This document shows, piece after piece, positions 46,701-59,158 of a stretch of 64,000 bases of DNA. Below the pieces are notes generated by a model. The model was not told the origin of the DNA. It did not search any database and worked only from the letters and a program-made list of their open reading frames with translations. The position numbers and the translations under genes are program-made. The stretch covers positions 1,860,001 through 1,924,000 of the forward strand of contig JAJTTP010000007.1 of the NCBI GenBank assembly GCA_023313575.1, given 5' to 3'. Each line of letters opens with the position of its first letter. The stretch's first letter is position 1. Source of the DNA: Eutypella sp. D-1. Taxonomy: Eukaryota; Ascomycota; Sordariomycetes; Xylariales; Diatrypaceae.

Positions 46701-47932
46701 AGGTGGGCAGGTAGGCAAGTATCCAGATAGATATACACAAGTCAAAATCGATATAACTAGAATAGAATCGGAGGTTGGGAAAGACTCCGATTGTCCGTAC
46801 TAGATTGCATCCCTTTGTGCTCAATAGCCAGCCAGCCAGCCAGCCAGCAGTTAGCCCAGAGCCCACCCTAGTATAAATAATGAGCATCCGCCGGTTCGTT
46901 CGATACGGCGCGGTATCGAATCCACGTGGAAGCCAATTCTTACGCAATAGGTCTAAAAATTGCCGACGGGGTGTCTGTGTTATCCCTGTCCCGCGTGCAA
47001 GTAATCAGAGACCAAAATCAGCCTACTTACTATGTACGGATTTAATAGTGTCATGTACCGTACTGAAATGGACATAATGATAAGTCTAGGTAACCCTAAC
47101 CTGAACATACATACTTAACATATCATATAGATCTCGAGCTGCTTCATGTAGATTCTATTTCTGTATCATATACTACTAGGGAGAAAGGGAGAAATGCTCC
47201 TTCTAGTTAGTTCGCCAGTTTTAGCCAGTTCACCAAAGTCGCGAACTGAACTGCACGCACTATTATGTAACTGACTGAAGCTTCCTGGGCAAGCCTGGGC
47301 AAGCAGTTCCAACCTGGGCTATCTGGCGCATCAGCCACACATGTACACGGATAAGCCACATGAGGCTTGAAATTCTGGAACCCCGGCGTTAAGCCTGAAT
47401 ATGGCATGTGACCAATCAGATAGTGGGGCTGTGCACAAAGCCCCACGTGGCGTCATGTCAAGGCAAGCTGTAAAGAGGTGCCTAGGTAGGTGCGGGCGGC
47501 GGGCGCAACCAAACTGATGACATTACATCCATTACATTGATCGAACTGCTTCGGAAAGAAAGTTCCTTAAGCCTTAACTTAACCAAAATTGTAAGGGCCG
47601 AGAACATCTCCAACTTTCCACACTCTTCTCTATGCATCCCTCCTTATCCTTACCTAACCAACCTACCAAGCCTACCTAGGTAACTAACATCGACATCGAT
47701 TGCATTCTAGTTCCATCCGCATTTAATCCAAGTCCCTGTCGATCCGTTTCGTGCGACCAGATAACCATCTTTATTCTATCTATCTTGGGACCACGATTTG
47801 CTGCAACCTGCATCCCATTTCTTTATCGACCCTCATCAAGAATCGTCATCGCATTCCGACAGGACGAGTCTACGCCTCCATCAACCAGATTAATACCGAA
47901 TCAAACCAACCTAACCCGATTATCCCGTGACG
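43707..47932. other. 4.2-kb divergent intergenic region, no gene seen
   Basis: Holds the promoters of the ceramide synthase (minus) and TMBIM (plus) genes. The DNA is full of low-complexity tracts: CTTCCTTCC and AACAAC near 44110-44275, TACC repeats, and a CAGC array at 46827-46848. No supported exon. Confidence 0.5.
46827..46848 (+). repeat. CAGC tetranucleotide repeat
   Basis: Five perfect tandem CAGC units in non-coding DNA. Confidence 0.85.
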
Positions 47933-48984
47933 ATGGCTGCCAACGCGAAGTACGCGCCGGCACCGACGCAGGACCCAGACGAGGGGTCCTGGTCGCAGGC
48001 GCCTCCGTCATACCAAGCGGCATCATCATCGAGCCCCTCCGGCACTCCCAAACCCTCTGCAGCAGCCGCCGGCGCATCCAACACCGACAACGGCGGCAGC
48101 AGCAGCAGCAACAACAACAACAACAATGACTTCTTCTACGGCGCCGCCCCGCGCAGCAGTGAGGACAACGTCCCCGACGACTTCAAGTTCGGCGGTTCCG
48201 TCGCCGAGGCCACCGTCGACATCCGTCACCAGTTCATCCGCAAGGTCTACACCATCCTGACTGCCCAACTGCTGGCTACCGCTGCCGTCAGCGGCCTTAG
48301 TTTCTGGAGCGCCGGTTACAAGGCTTGGATCCAGTCGCATCCGGGTATGGTCTGGGTTTCGGTGAGTTTCCCAGTTCTGATCATCTACCTATCCCATATC
48401 CATTTTCATCTGCATTTTCATGTGCATACATATGTGCCTGGTTAAATTTGAACTCCCCCCGCATTTGCTAACCGCGGTAATCATAAACGCAGCTCTTCGG
48501 TTCCATCGGCTTCATGCTCCTGACGTACTGGAAGCGCAAGTCGTACCCGACGAACCTGCTCTTCCTGACGGGCTTCACCTTACTCGAGGCGTATACGATC
48601 TCAGTGATCGTGTCCTTCTACCAGACGCAGATCGTGCTGAACGCGGTGATCCTGACGGGAGGCATCTTCGTGTTCCTGACGCTGTTCGCGTGCCAGACGC
48701 GGTACGACTTCACGTCGTGGATGCCGTACCTGTTCGGCGCGTTGTGGGGTCTACTACTCTTCGGCTTCATGGCCGCCTTCCTGCCCTACAGCAGCACGGC
48801 CGAGCTTGTCTACGGCGGCCTCGCCGCCCTCATCTTCAGCGCCTACATCCTCGTCGACACCCAGCTCGTCATGCGCCACCACCACGTCGAGGAGGAGATC
48901 GCCGCCTCCATCTCCCTCTACCTCGACATCATCAACCTCTTCCTCGCCATCCTGCGCATCCTCAACAGCCAGAATAACAACTGA
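47933..48984 (+). CDS. BAX inhibitor-1 / TMBIM (LFG) family membrane protein
   Basis: Model join(47933..48361, 48493..48984), 306 aa; intron GTGAGT to AACGCAG in phase 0. The start is ATG GCT GCC AAC; the frame upstream has only a GTG. Residues 1-85 are disordered and rich in Pro, Ser, Ala and Asn (PPSYQAAS, an N6 tract), as in Lifeguard-type proteins with a PPxY motif. Seven hydrophobic segments follow from DIRHQFIRKVYTILTAQLL to ISLYLDIINLFLAILRIL, with the family marker LVDTQLVM and a late Asp that controls calcium leak in the bacterial homolog. Members sit in ER, Golgi or vacuole membranes and influence calcium release, the unfolded protein response and cell death (yeast Bxi1/Ybh3). Confidence 0.93.
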
Positions 48985-50765
48985 GCTCGGGACCGGCATG
49001 CTCTACCGAGCGTAGCCTAGTCCAGGAGAGCCGACGCGCTGTGATGGTGCTCCTCTCCCTGCGCTTTCCGCGCTCGGTTGGCAGTTGTCACATTTCTCTC
49101 TCACTGGCTATTCTTCTGGTTGTTACTGTATCCTCTTGTGTCTTTTCATACGTATCCCTTATTATTATCTGGTTTCTTAGGGAGGATCTGGAGTTGGGAG
49201 AGTTTATGCTACGCTGGGACAGCTGTTTTCCTTTATTTTTTTTATTTTTTATTCTGGTTTCCTTTTTAACTAGTTACCCCGGCGGCTCTTTTATCCTCGT
49301 TGTTTTATTTTTTTTGTATCCGCAGCGTCTTCGTGGGGAAACTCTGATCCACTCCACTCAACCCATGTGTGGTAGTAGAACGCGGATTCCAGACACGGGA
49401 TGGCTGACACGGGGGGAGAGGACTAAGAATATGGATAGGGATAGGGATAGAGACAGGAAATAGGAATGGGAAGGCAAGGGCAAAGAGAAAAGGGCAAAGG
49501 AGGAACCCCCCCCCAAACAGAGATCACAGAATCGAATCAAACAGAACTCCTATAATCAGGTAGCCCGTAACAAACTTAGGTAGTCAGCCCCCTTCACTCC
49601 CCTTTTCCCCAAACCTGTAGACGCTTTCTTGAAACGAAATTACCAAACGCCCTCGTTTGTTGCTTTTCATACCTGTTTCTCTTGGAATCGGTCTCTTCTT
49701 CGTGTGTCGTGTCGTATGTGTACATGCCATACCGCTCAGCTCGTTGGTGACGGGATCGCACGACAAGAAGAGCGAAAAAGAAAAGTAGGTAGAGAAGCAG
49801 GTAGATAGGTAGGTAGGTAGATAGCCAGACGCAAAAACACATACATCATCACATAAACGTCAACCTGGCTGGGGGGATTATTTCTATGGGCAAGTTACCG
49901 CGGGAGGCAGCCTCAGCGTCAACCTTCCCTGCTTGCCTGATAAGACAGACAAGACGTAGGATATATATAATGTAAGTTAAGGTAATGTAATGTAATGGGA
50001 ATCCCCGACCAATGGTGATAGGTTCCAGATCTACTGGGTATGTTCTAAGAGTGTATTGTACGTATATATACCTAGGTATGCATTACCTACGTATGGAAGT
50101 AAATTGTATTTGCCCTAGAAATAAGCATGTTCTACGAGCACCGCTAGGTAAAATACGCACACGAACACAAAAGACAAGTCTAGATGGACGGAAAACATCA
50201 ACATCGAATCAACTTTTTGATTGATATCTGCATTAGAAGGCCACTAGTACTAGGAGAAGAAAAGGGGCGTAAAAGAAGAATTTGGGGGGTTTGCTACCAA
50301 GCAGTAGCAAAGGTTTGTAAAAGACATTGGACTCGCACACAAAAGCTACAATAAAATGGGGGAGGATGTGAGTCCGCTCCTCGCAATCATCCACCACCAG
50401 TAAATCTTCTCTTTGTCGCCGATACGTAAGGTAATTCTGACGGTAATTGATCGTGTTGATGTATGTGCTCGACCAATATCTCGAAAAAATCGGCGAGCCA
50501 AATCTGTCGCCTTGTCCGGTTGCAGAAACTCATCAGCGGGCCGTGGGTGTCGGGGGCTAACATCAACATCGCCTATAAAGTACTCCAGGCAAGTGCATCA
50601 AGACTACTCCTTCTATCCGCGGTCCATAAATAAACCTTTTTTGATGGATGTGGCAGTTGGGAAGACGTATTATGTGAAATAGCTGACACTCAACGCCGGC
50701 GTGTAGAGCTGCTATCCCGGTATTATTATAGCAGACGAGGTGGAAAAGACGCGATATTAAGCCAC
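48985..50765. other. Convergent intergenic region, no gene seen
   Basis: Holds two 3' ends (TMBIM plus strand, septin minus strand). T-rich after 49090, purine-rich around 49430-49510, TACC-type repeats near 49800. No gene supported. Confidence 0.55.
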
Positions 50766-52249
50766 CTAGACTTCGTGTTCGCCGTTCGCCTCTGGCGTTC
50801 CCTGAGAGGCAGCCTCCCGTTGCATTCTCGCTTCGATCTCCCGAAGCTGGGACTCGCGGGCCAGGAGCTCCTGTCGCTTCTCGTTGATCTCGCGCTGAAC
50901 CTTGACCTCGATTTCGCGGAGCTTCTCCTCCTCGCGGCGGAGCTGTTCCTCCTTAAGGCGGACTGATTGGGAGGCAAGATCTTCGGGGTTCATAGACGAG
51001 TCACTGTTTATCACGTTAGCAGACGGACTGATACATGTGTTGTTGGACATGGACATACACTCCAGCACCGCCCTCGACACTCTTACTAAGCTTCTCGGTA
51101 CGGTAGTTTTCATAGAGGAAGTCGTGAGTGATCTCCTTCAAATCTGCCAGATGGCTGTGGAGCAGCGCAGATCGGATCGCCAGGAAGTCGGAATGGCGAG
51201 GGTTGTCGACCTCGACAACGCCCCAGGGGTACTGGCGAGCCCGGACCTGGCGGCCACCAATTTCGACGACATCCTCGGAACCGACGATGGCAAACGGCAT
51301 GAGACCACGGAGTTCGGCATTCTCCTCGACGGTGTCCTCATCGTCCTCCTCGATATCGTAGGGGAAGTTGTATACGGGGATTCGGTAATGCTCAATATCT
51401 TCCATGACCAACTTCTTGGACTCGGCCAGTTCAGCGGGCGTAAGGGAATCGGCACGTCCAATCACGGGAATGACGTTGACGCGGGGCGCAAGGCGCTTCA
51501 TCAGCTCGATATCGAGTTCGCGGAGACTATAGGTGCCCGACGCGTTAAAAACATATCATATCGGGTACGATAAGGGGCGGCGACTTACCCATGACCAGTC
51601 GGGGTGATGAAGTACAGCATGGCATGCACTCGGTTGTCCCTGAATCTGGGGTTACGCTTGATGCGCGACTCCTCGGCCAAGATATCGTCATATTGTCTCT
51701 CGAGGTACCCGACAATTTCCGAGAAGCTGTTTGCGCGGGTCAGTTGATGCATAGGCGGTGAGCGAAAAGTTTAGATGGAGCGTCGTGTCGAACCTTGCTT
51801 CGTTATCAATCTGGTCGCCAAAACCAGGCGTGTCGACGATGGTCAAGGAGATACGCGTTCCCTCCTCATCCAATTCAAGCTCTAGAAGTCATTGGCGTTA
51901 GGAGCCGAGAGATGCAGCGTTACATCGGAGCCAGGTGACTAATATCTTACCAACGGTGATGGGCTTGATCTTGACGCCCTCCTCAACGTGGGCATCTGTC
52001 GGGTCATCCGAGTCCTTGTGGGTGAGGACGCCCTTGCTGCAAAGGGTGTTGACGAAGGTCGTTCTACCTATGGTTGAGTAGAGCGTGTCAGCATTCCCCT
52101 TTTTCTGTTACGCGTGAAATTTATTCGCGTGCAGAGATATTGTGATGAAGTTTGCACATACCTGTACCTGATGCACCGCAGACCATCAGGCAGAACTGGA
52201 TCCCCTTCTTCACATTCTTCTTCCGACGGATCATCTTCTGAGAACGCAT
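50766..52249 (-). CDS. aspA/cdc11: Septin, Cdc11/AspA group
   Basis: Model complement(join(50766..51003, 51059..51526, 51589..51726, 51794..51881, 51951..52067, 52162..52249)), 378 aa; six exons close in frame. G1 P-loop is GASGTGRT at 25-32 (Arg instead of the usual Lys, typical of Cdc11), G3 is DTPG at 85-88, G4 is GRAD at 167-170. The septin unique element region has VEVDNPRHSDF, ITHDFLYENYRTEKLSKS. Residues about 300-370 are a coiled coil (LKEEQLRREEEKLREIEVKV). Septins assemble into heteropolymers at septa, hyphal tips and branch sites; Cdc11-type subunits occupy the end of the yeast octamer. The third intron uses a weak GTTCGA donor. A possible non-coding first exon lies upstream (see findings), so the exact N-terminus is slightly uncertain. 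Confidence 0.92.
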
Positions 52250-55203
52250 CGTGGCTAATTAGTACTATTACCAGTAATGTAGTAATCCAGTAATGAAGTA
52301 TGAAGTAGGAGGCGTGAGGCGTGACACGTAAAGCGTGAGGCGTTGACGATGACGACGACGATGATGATGATGATATGCTGTCTTTCTTTTTCCAGCTGGG
52401 GGGTAGGTAATTGGGTATTGTTGACAGTCAAGGTCACAGTCACGGTAAAAGCAAGGTGGAAGAGCTAAGTGCCGGACGCTACAGTGCTAAACGGAAAATG
52501 GGGGGGGGGGGAGGAGGGAGATGATGGGCGCTCGTGCGTGTCTAACCCAAAAAAAATTGGGAAAAAAGAAATGACACGACCGAGATAGGAGACCCAGACC
52601 GATGGTGGCCAGGAAAGCGGTAGCGGGAGTAGCAGTAGCGGTAGCAGCCCAGCAATAGCAGGAGAATGGATGGATGGATGGAATGGTAGGAATGGTAGTA
52701 GCAATAGGATGGGTAGCATTAAGAGACAAGTGCGTTACTTACAGCTGGGGAAGACATATTAAACTATATGGCTGGGTCCTCCTGGATATCTAATTGTAGC
52801 GATCGACCAAAGTGACTTGTCTAGCAAGGGTCAGATAATGACGGATAAAGGGTCTGCTTCACTTGTCACGAGAGGAAAACGGAGGTGGGAAAAAAAGGTG
52901 TAAAAGGGTAAAAGGGTGGAAGGATAATAGGGTGGTCTTTTCACACGAAAGGGGAGGGGGTATCTTGAATAGCACGGACTTTTGATTTGCGCACACTGGA
53001 AAAGGTAGACAGGGGAGAGAGAGAGAGAGGGTCAATGTAGAAATGGAAGATGAATTATGAAAAGGTTTAAGAAGAGATACCAAACCTGGGTTGGTGGATT
53101 GATTGGTCTCTCTATCTTCTTTTTACCTTTTAGTTGTAGGTTGCAGGTAGTTGAGTGTGTGGTTGGAAAGGTTGGCTGGTTAATTTGGGTGTTTTTTTTT
53201 TCTGAACCTACCTCCTATGGAAACCTTATTAGAACCTTGAGGTAGAGAGAGAGATGGGGGATTTGAGAGGTTGAGTTGAAACCGTGTTTGGGGGATTCTT
53301 GGTTCGGGGGCTTGTCAGTACTGGAAGTTAAAGCACTAATGTATCCTGTACCTTTAATATCTAGGTTGGTTGGTACTTATAATTGTACTTACTACATACA
53401 ACCTTATAATTTCTAGGGTAGGAGGCATCTAATTGTTGCCATCTAGGCCTACAATTAACTATTTGTAACAGGGCTGGTTGGTCTTTCCCTTGCTCCTGAG
53501 GTCGCTCTCTCTCTATCCAGGCTGTCTCTCTCCTCTAAGGTTCCTTTCATTTTCCCCCAATTGCAATTTCAACCGCACCACAAGCTAAAATGATCCATGG
53601 ATGTTACGGTACCTGGGGAGAACAACCCAGAAAGGTGGAGCAAATAACTCTATTTCACTGGTTGATAATAAATGCACGGACCATCTTCCCATTACTTTCT
53701 GGCCTCTCCACCGGCCTTTTGTATTCTATTTACTAGGTACCTATGTACTCTAGTTACGGTAAATGCCCAGATGAACCAACACCAAATTATTTCTAGTGTA
53801 TAAGTACCTACCTTGGAGCTACTTAGCTTCCATTGTCCAAAAACTCAGGGGCAGAAGGGGTTCAAGCTGTTCTTCATAAAGAGGCCAGATGGGCACGAGG
53901 CTGAAAGCGGTAAGGCAATTCAACTAGCCACAATAAACGCCCGATATCTTCATCGGCCCTGTCCGGACAGCCACAATCTCGATAAGGTACTACGTAGGCA
54001 ACGGGTAGGGAGAGGCATAATTGGTTCATCCGTCCCCACGGGTCTACGTCGCCCCTTAGAGGCTTGAGAATACGAAGTACCCGGTACCTACCTGAGCACC
54101 TCCATGAGCCTGGAATTGCCTGGCAGCCCAGCCCTGTGAGGATATTCAATGTTGCAGGTGAGAATATCTCCTGTTAGAACCTTCAGAACTCTAAATTTTC
54201 TTTGCGTAAATAAGTAGTCACCTCTGGCAGTTATCAGGGTTGACGGGTTTAAGTCTACACCACTATTTAAACCCCTATTTTCCGGACTATCTGTGGAAGG
54301 TTACTTGATCCATCATGATTGAATCATCATTTAAACGGGTTCTGAAGTGTTTCAAATTGCCGGTTGTGCTTGCCCTTATGCTTGTACGGATACGAAACAT
54401 ATAAATCACACGGAAGCAACCTATGTCACATTCAGCTCTCTCTGCATTGACTTGAGAGGAAGGAGATAGCCTGGCATATGCTGTACTATATGTGGTCCGT
54501 GCATTTTCAAGGTTGCATAAGACATCCGTATACGTACCTCCACCTCTCTCATGTCTGCCTCCTCGTACTCCGACTTACTAGTGGTGTAGGGGGTACCTAC
54601 AATAGAGCTCTCCAGGGCTGGGGAAAGACACAAACAATGCAGACGCAACCTCTGCTAGTTAATCGCATCGCATCGCCATTCATCTTTATTATTGTTGTTT
54701 TCCCATTCCCCTCGACTTTTACCACTTCAACTTAGCGCCTACATATGATAATTCATACAATTTCTAAAACTCCCAGAGCCTCAAATCTATTGCTACTTAA
54801 AACTGTAAAAGCTGGTCGTCAGATCGCGGGGATGGTCAACCGGTATAAGCTACTACATCGGCACTCCCGCGCTACTTGGAGCTCACCCCGGTCAAAAGTC
54901 CACCACACTCGCTCACCTACATAACCTAGCTCTGTGTTGCCTACTGAATACGTAGGTATATGACGAAACCGCCAGAACCAACCAGCCTCAACCAGTCACT
55001 CTTTATACGTGTATGCCAGTGATATTTGATGTTTTAGATAGGTATTTGAGATACCCATCTATCATCTAAACATACCTCATCTCTGCCAGCTTCACGACCG
55101 CTCGGCAGGCAACCTTATACCAGTTGTTATTCAACATAATTACCCCCCTTTCCCAGATAAAAAGATCCCACCCGGACCCGGGTTTAGGGCACTTAGGGAA
55201 ACC
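52250..55203. other. 3-kb divergent intergenic region with possible septin leader exon
   Basis: Contains promoters of septin (minus) and Hsv2 (plus). On the minus strand ATG TCT TCC CCA GCT at 52757-52743 is followed by GTAAGTAACG, and TACTAATTAG precedes the septin start, suggesting a leader intron 52255-52742. Simple repeats include GATGATGAT (52340-52375) and GATGGATGGATG (52666-52682). No other gene seen. Confidence 0.5.
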
Positions 55204-56543
55204 ATGAATACTCGGCCGCCTATCGAGGCGCCCAATGAACCGGCCGCGCTATCCGTCGCATTCAATAATGACAACAGCCGCTTTGCTGTTGGTCTCGATT
55301 CTGGATTCGGCAGTAAGCCCTCCCCCCCTTTTTGTTGTAGTTAAACCACCAAGCCTTCGAACCTTAATTAATAATACCCCCCTAGTATTTCAATCCAGTA
55401 CCTGCAAACTCCAGGCGTCTAAGGGTGAGTGGACATTAATGATACGAGAAATCATAAATAAATCATCTGACTCCTGTCCGTTCTAGAATTCAACGCTGGC
55501 ATTGGATTGGTCCAGATGATGGGCAACGCCAACTACCTTGCCTTGGTAGGAGGTGGCCGCTCACCCAAGTTCCCTTCAAACAAGGTCATCATCTGGGACG
55601 GCAGTAAGAACAAGATCGCCTTGGAGATATCAACCTTAACCAGCGTCCGCGGTGTCCAACTGTCCAAGACACGTGTCGTCGTGGTACTACAGAATAGTGT
55701 CCGTGTCTATGCCTTCGTGAAGCAGCCGACGCCTCTCGCTGTGTATGAGACAGCCGACAACCAATCCGGACTCTGTTGTCTCACGGATAAGTATCTCGTT
55801 TTCCCTGGTAGGACACAAGGGCAAGTGCAGGTGGTGCACTTATCAAACGAAAGCGTGACCATAATACCTGCACACAACTCAGGCCTAAGAGCCGTACAAC
55901 TAAGCGCAGACGGAGAACTGCTCGCCACTGCGAGCGAGAAGGTATTCTCCCAACCCTAAAGCTGCCCCCGCACATACAGTATGGCGCTAATATTCGTTTG
56001 CCGCAGGGAACTTTGATCCGCGTCTTCTCTACCCATAATGGGGCAAAGATAGCAGAGCGCCGACGGGGGACCGAAGCAGCTACCATCTACTCGGTACGAT
56101 TTAGCCCCTCGGGGGCCTTGCTTGCGTGTACGTCGGATAAAGGCAGTCTTCACGTATTCGATGTCGCTAGCCCGCGGGTTAACTCGGGCTCATCTGCTCG
56201 ACCACATTCTCCTGGGGTGGTTAGTGGTACCTCGCCTGCAGATGCTAAAAACCGATGGGGTGTCCTTTCCAACATTCCCTTTGGAGTTTTCCAAGACGTC
56301 TACTCATTTGCGTCAACCAAATTCGAGCTGGGCGACGATCGAGCTTCGTCGTACCCGATAGGGGATAGCTCCGTCCTAGGAACTAGTAAACCGATTAAAG
56401 GGGTCATCGGATGGTTAGACGAAACCAGCCTCTTGGTCATCGGGGCTGGAACATCCGCTAAGTGGGAGAAGTTTATCCTTGGCGAGAACGAGGATGGCCG
56501 GTATATAGCACGGGAGGGCTGGAAACGTTATCTGGGCCGGTAG
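55204..56543 (+). CDS. hsv2: PROPPIN WD-repeat protein, Hsv2 (Atg18-like) type
   Basis: Model join(55204..55312, 55386..55424, 55487..55941, 56007..56543), 379 aa; exon 2 is only 39 bases. The protein is a seven-bladed propeller with LSVAFNNDNSRFAVGLDSGF, LALVGGGRSPKFPSNKVIIW, LLATASEKGTLIRVFSTHNG and LLACTSDKGSLHVFDVAS. The phosphoinositide-binding motif is RRRG at 219-222 (family L/F-RRG), right where expected before the second TSDK blade. This arrangement, with the short N-terminus, matches yeast Hsv2 / human WIPI3-4 more than Atg18 or Atg21. PROPPINs bind PI3P and PI(3,5)P2 on endosomes, vacuole and autophagosome membranes; Hsv2 acts in piecemeal nuclear autophagy in yeast. It ends soon after the GWKRYLGR segment, a normal length. 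Confidence 0.92.
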
Positions 56544-57973
56544 GACTAAGATCCTCTTGTCTCTTTTGGCAGCAATGGCGACGACGACCGCGACATCGAT
56601 AATGATAACGAAACCACGGCGATAGGTACGCTGAGAAAGGGGGCTTGGAAACTCAAAAAGCCCAGGCCCCAGGTATAGGCGTGGCCTTCTTGACAACATG
56701 TTCCACACTATATTCGTCGACACTGCTGGCCTCCAGGAGGTCCCGTGGACCGACTTTGTCTGGGCAGGACACGGGATTTGATCTGGATCCGTGGCAGCGA
56801 TCTGATTTGATCTATCGTACACATGATCATATTTCGTCCGGACCGACTTATCTCATTTTTGGGGGGAATCTGGCGTTTTTTGTCTCTTTTTTTTTTCTTT
56901 CTCTTTTGACTCTATCTCTCTTAACAGCAAGGAGTACCGGGCTTTTGATTTTGTTTTGACTTCGCCTTCCCTTTATCCCCCACCCCCTCTCCCAATCGTC
57001 ATTGGTCAGTGGAAGGGAGGCAGGATGGAAGAAAGAACGGATATAGGGATGGGATGGATGGATGGAGTAACCCCCGTTTGAATAGGTACTCGTGTGTATA
57101 TCAGATACCCTAGCTTATTTATCAGCTGTTGCAAACCAGCGAGCAATGAAAGCGATACCGACGGTTCCTCTCACCGTTGACTTCTCTCTATATGACGGTG
57201 TGTATCCATGTATCCAGCGGTTTTATAAACCAAAACCAAACTCCCTCAACCCGTGGGCTGATGATTCTAGCTTCATCTCCATCGATGCCTTCGAGAAAAT
57301 AGCTCTGGGCTCTCATACTGGAAGGGAAGTCGTATAGGTCACCATCACCATTCTATAGGAGACCCGAGATTGGGAAGCCTGAGACGGAAGTCCCATACTA
57401 AAGTATAGCACGTTGACCTCCAGGTTAAACAAGGAGATCATGGATTTCTCCCTGGATACGTAGACACGCGCCTTTCCCAGTACTCTTGACTCTACTCGCC
57501 TAACCTATCAGTAGCACACGGAAATGCACCGTCAATAAGGATAAAATGGCATAACCCGGTGAGATGTCTTGAGATGAGAGAGAGAGAGAGAGAGACGATA
57601 TTTAAAGTGTAGGCATGAGCTGCTAACTTCTCACGGACTCGTCATGTATACGCGACATTATGGTGACTAATGACTTTATTTCGCCCCCAGAAGTTAATAT
57701 TTAATTATGCAGTGGATGGCTCATTGCAGGCTGCTGCTCTTCGTAAGTACCCAACGCAGGGAACACCGATTTCACGTCGGCCTTCTCTCGTCTGGACAGG
57801 CACAAGCAAATCTATCACGGAGCGCCGAGGTCAAGGAAAACACGACTCCCCTGCCAATAAGTCCAGACGATTGATATAAAAGCATGCCACTCAGATTATG
57901 GGTTAACATATTAGATATTACATCAAATGGCGAGGACCCGGTTTCACCGCGCGCCGTGCCGCCATGACGGCGA
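56544..57973. other. Convergent intergenic region, no gene seen
   Basis: Between the 3' ends of Hsv2 (plus) and Ist3 (minus). Contains a T-rich tract (56880-56905), GGATGGATGGATGG near 57050 and a GA run (57571-57595). An 81-codon frame at 57092-57337 is unsupported. Confidence 0.55.
57571..57595 (+). repeat. GA dinucleotide microsatellite
   Basis: GAGATGAGAGAGAGAG...GAGAC run in non-coding DNA. Confidence 0.9.
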
Positions 57974-59158
57974 TCACCGATCCCTTTGGGAGCGCGGGGA
58001 TCTGCTTCTACTCCTACTTCTATTTTTACTTGGGCTCCGCCTGCGTTTGTGACTGTGATGATCACTGCCCGTGTCCCTCCTATTCCCTTCCCTCTCTCTG
58101 GGCCTCTCCCTTTCCCCGCGGTCCCGGTCCTCGCGACGACTCCTGCGCTCCTTGTCCCTGGGCCTCTCGCGGTCGCGGTCGTCCTCGCCGCGACGTCTCC
58201 GCTCGCGGTCCTTGGAACCGTCGCGTTTCCTCCCGTCTGACGTGTCCTCATGGCGCGCGCCCCGTTCGTCCGCGACGGGCGTATCGTCGCGTCTAGACCG
58301 CTTGTGCCGGCGGTGGCCGCGGCCGTCTTTCTCCTCCTCATCGCGTTCCCTCTCGTCGCCCCTTTCCTCATCTTTTCTCGAGCGATGGCTTCTGCGATGG
58401 TGGTCGTCGTGGTGTCTGTGCTTGTGGTGGTAGTGTCTCCTCTCTTTCCTCTCCCGCCTCTCTTCTTCCTTCCTCAGCGCTCTCTCTACATCCTGCTTCT
58501 TCTCGTCGATCAGGAAGCTCTTCATGGGATCGTCGTCGTCGTGTTCGGCGATTAGCTTCGCGAGCTCGCGCTGTTCTTTGAGCATCGGGCGTCGGACCTC
58601 CTCCTCTTCCTCCTCGTCGCTGTCGCTGCGCGCATCGTTGCCATTCTTGGCCATCCTCTCGCGCCGCGCAATGTCCTCCCAGCCGACGAGGAACTCGTCC
58701 GGGTCCTCGTCGTCGCGAGGCTTGTAGCGCGCGTGGTCGACGCGGACGAGGCGGCCGGCGATCTCGGCGCCGCCGAGGTTGTCGACGGCTAGGTCGGTGC
58801 TCCGCTGGTCCTCGTACTTGAGCCACCCGAACCCTTTGCTCTTCCCGCTCTCCCGGTCCCGCGCCAGCTTCAGGAACGTCGGCTCCCCGTACTGCGAGAA
58901 GATCGTGATGATGTCCCCCTCCGACAGCTCGTACGGCAGGCCCCCGAAATTCACGAACGCCGTGTCCCGGTAGTCCGTGTGCCATGACGCTTCTGGTGGT
59001 CTGTTTTCTCAAAGCCAAGGGAGACTTCTGTCAGTTGGCTATCTAGGTACTATATGGTTTGGTGGACTGGAAGGAGATGGCGATTTGGGGGTGGTGACTT
59101 ACACTCCATTTTCGATCTCCCTCTTATTTAGTGCTTGAATTGCGCGTATTTGATTCAT
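57974..59158 (-). CDS. ist3: U2 snRNP / RES-complex RNA-binding protein Ist3 (Snu17, RBMX2)
   Basis: Model complement(join(57974..59000, 59103..59158)), 360 aa; intron GTAAGT to AAACAG. The start MNQIRAIQALNKREIENGV followed by PPEASWHTDYRDTAFVNFGG is characteristic of the family. One RRM spans residues about 32-110, with RNP2 TAFVNFGGLPYEL and RNP1 KGFGWLKYED. After it, HARYKPRDDED is the segment that in yeast binds Bud13 and Pml1. The C-terminal half is very long and made of Arg/Asp/Glu/His/Lys runs (RDRERPRDKERRSRREDR, ending SRSRSRSPRSQRDR), typical of filamentous-fungal and animal orthologs; yeast Snu17 lacks it. The protein sits in the spliceosome and, in the RES complex, supports splicing and nuclear retention of unspliced mRNA. 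Confidence 0.93.
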
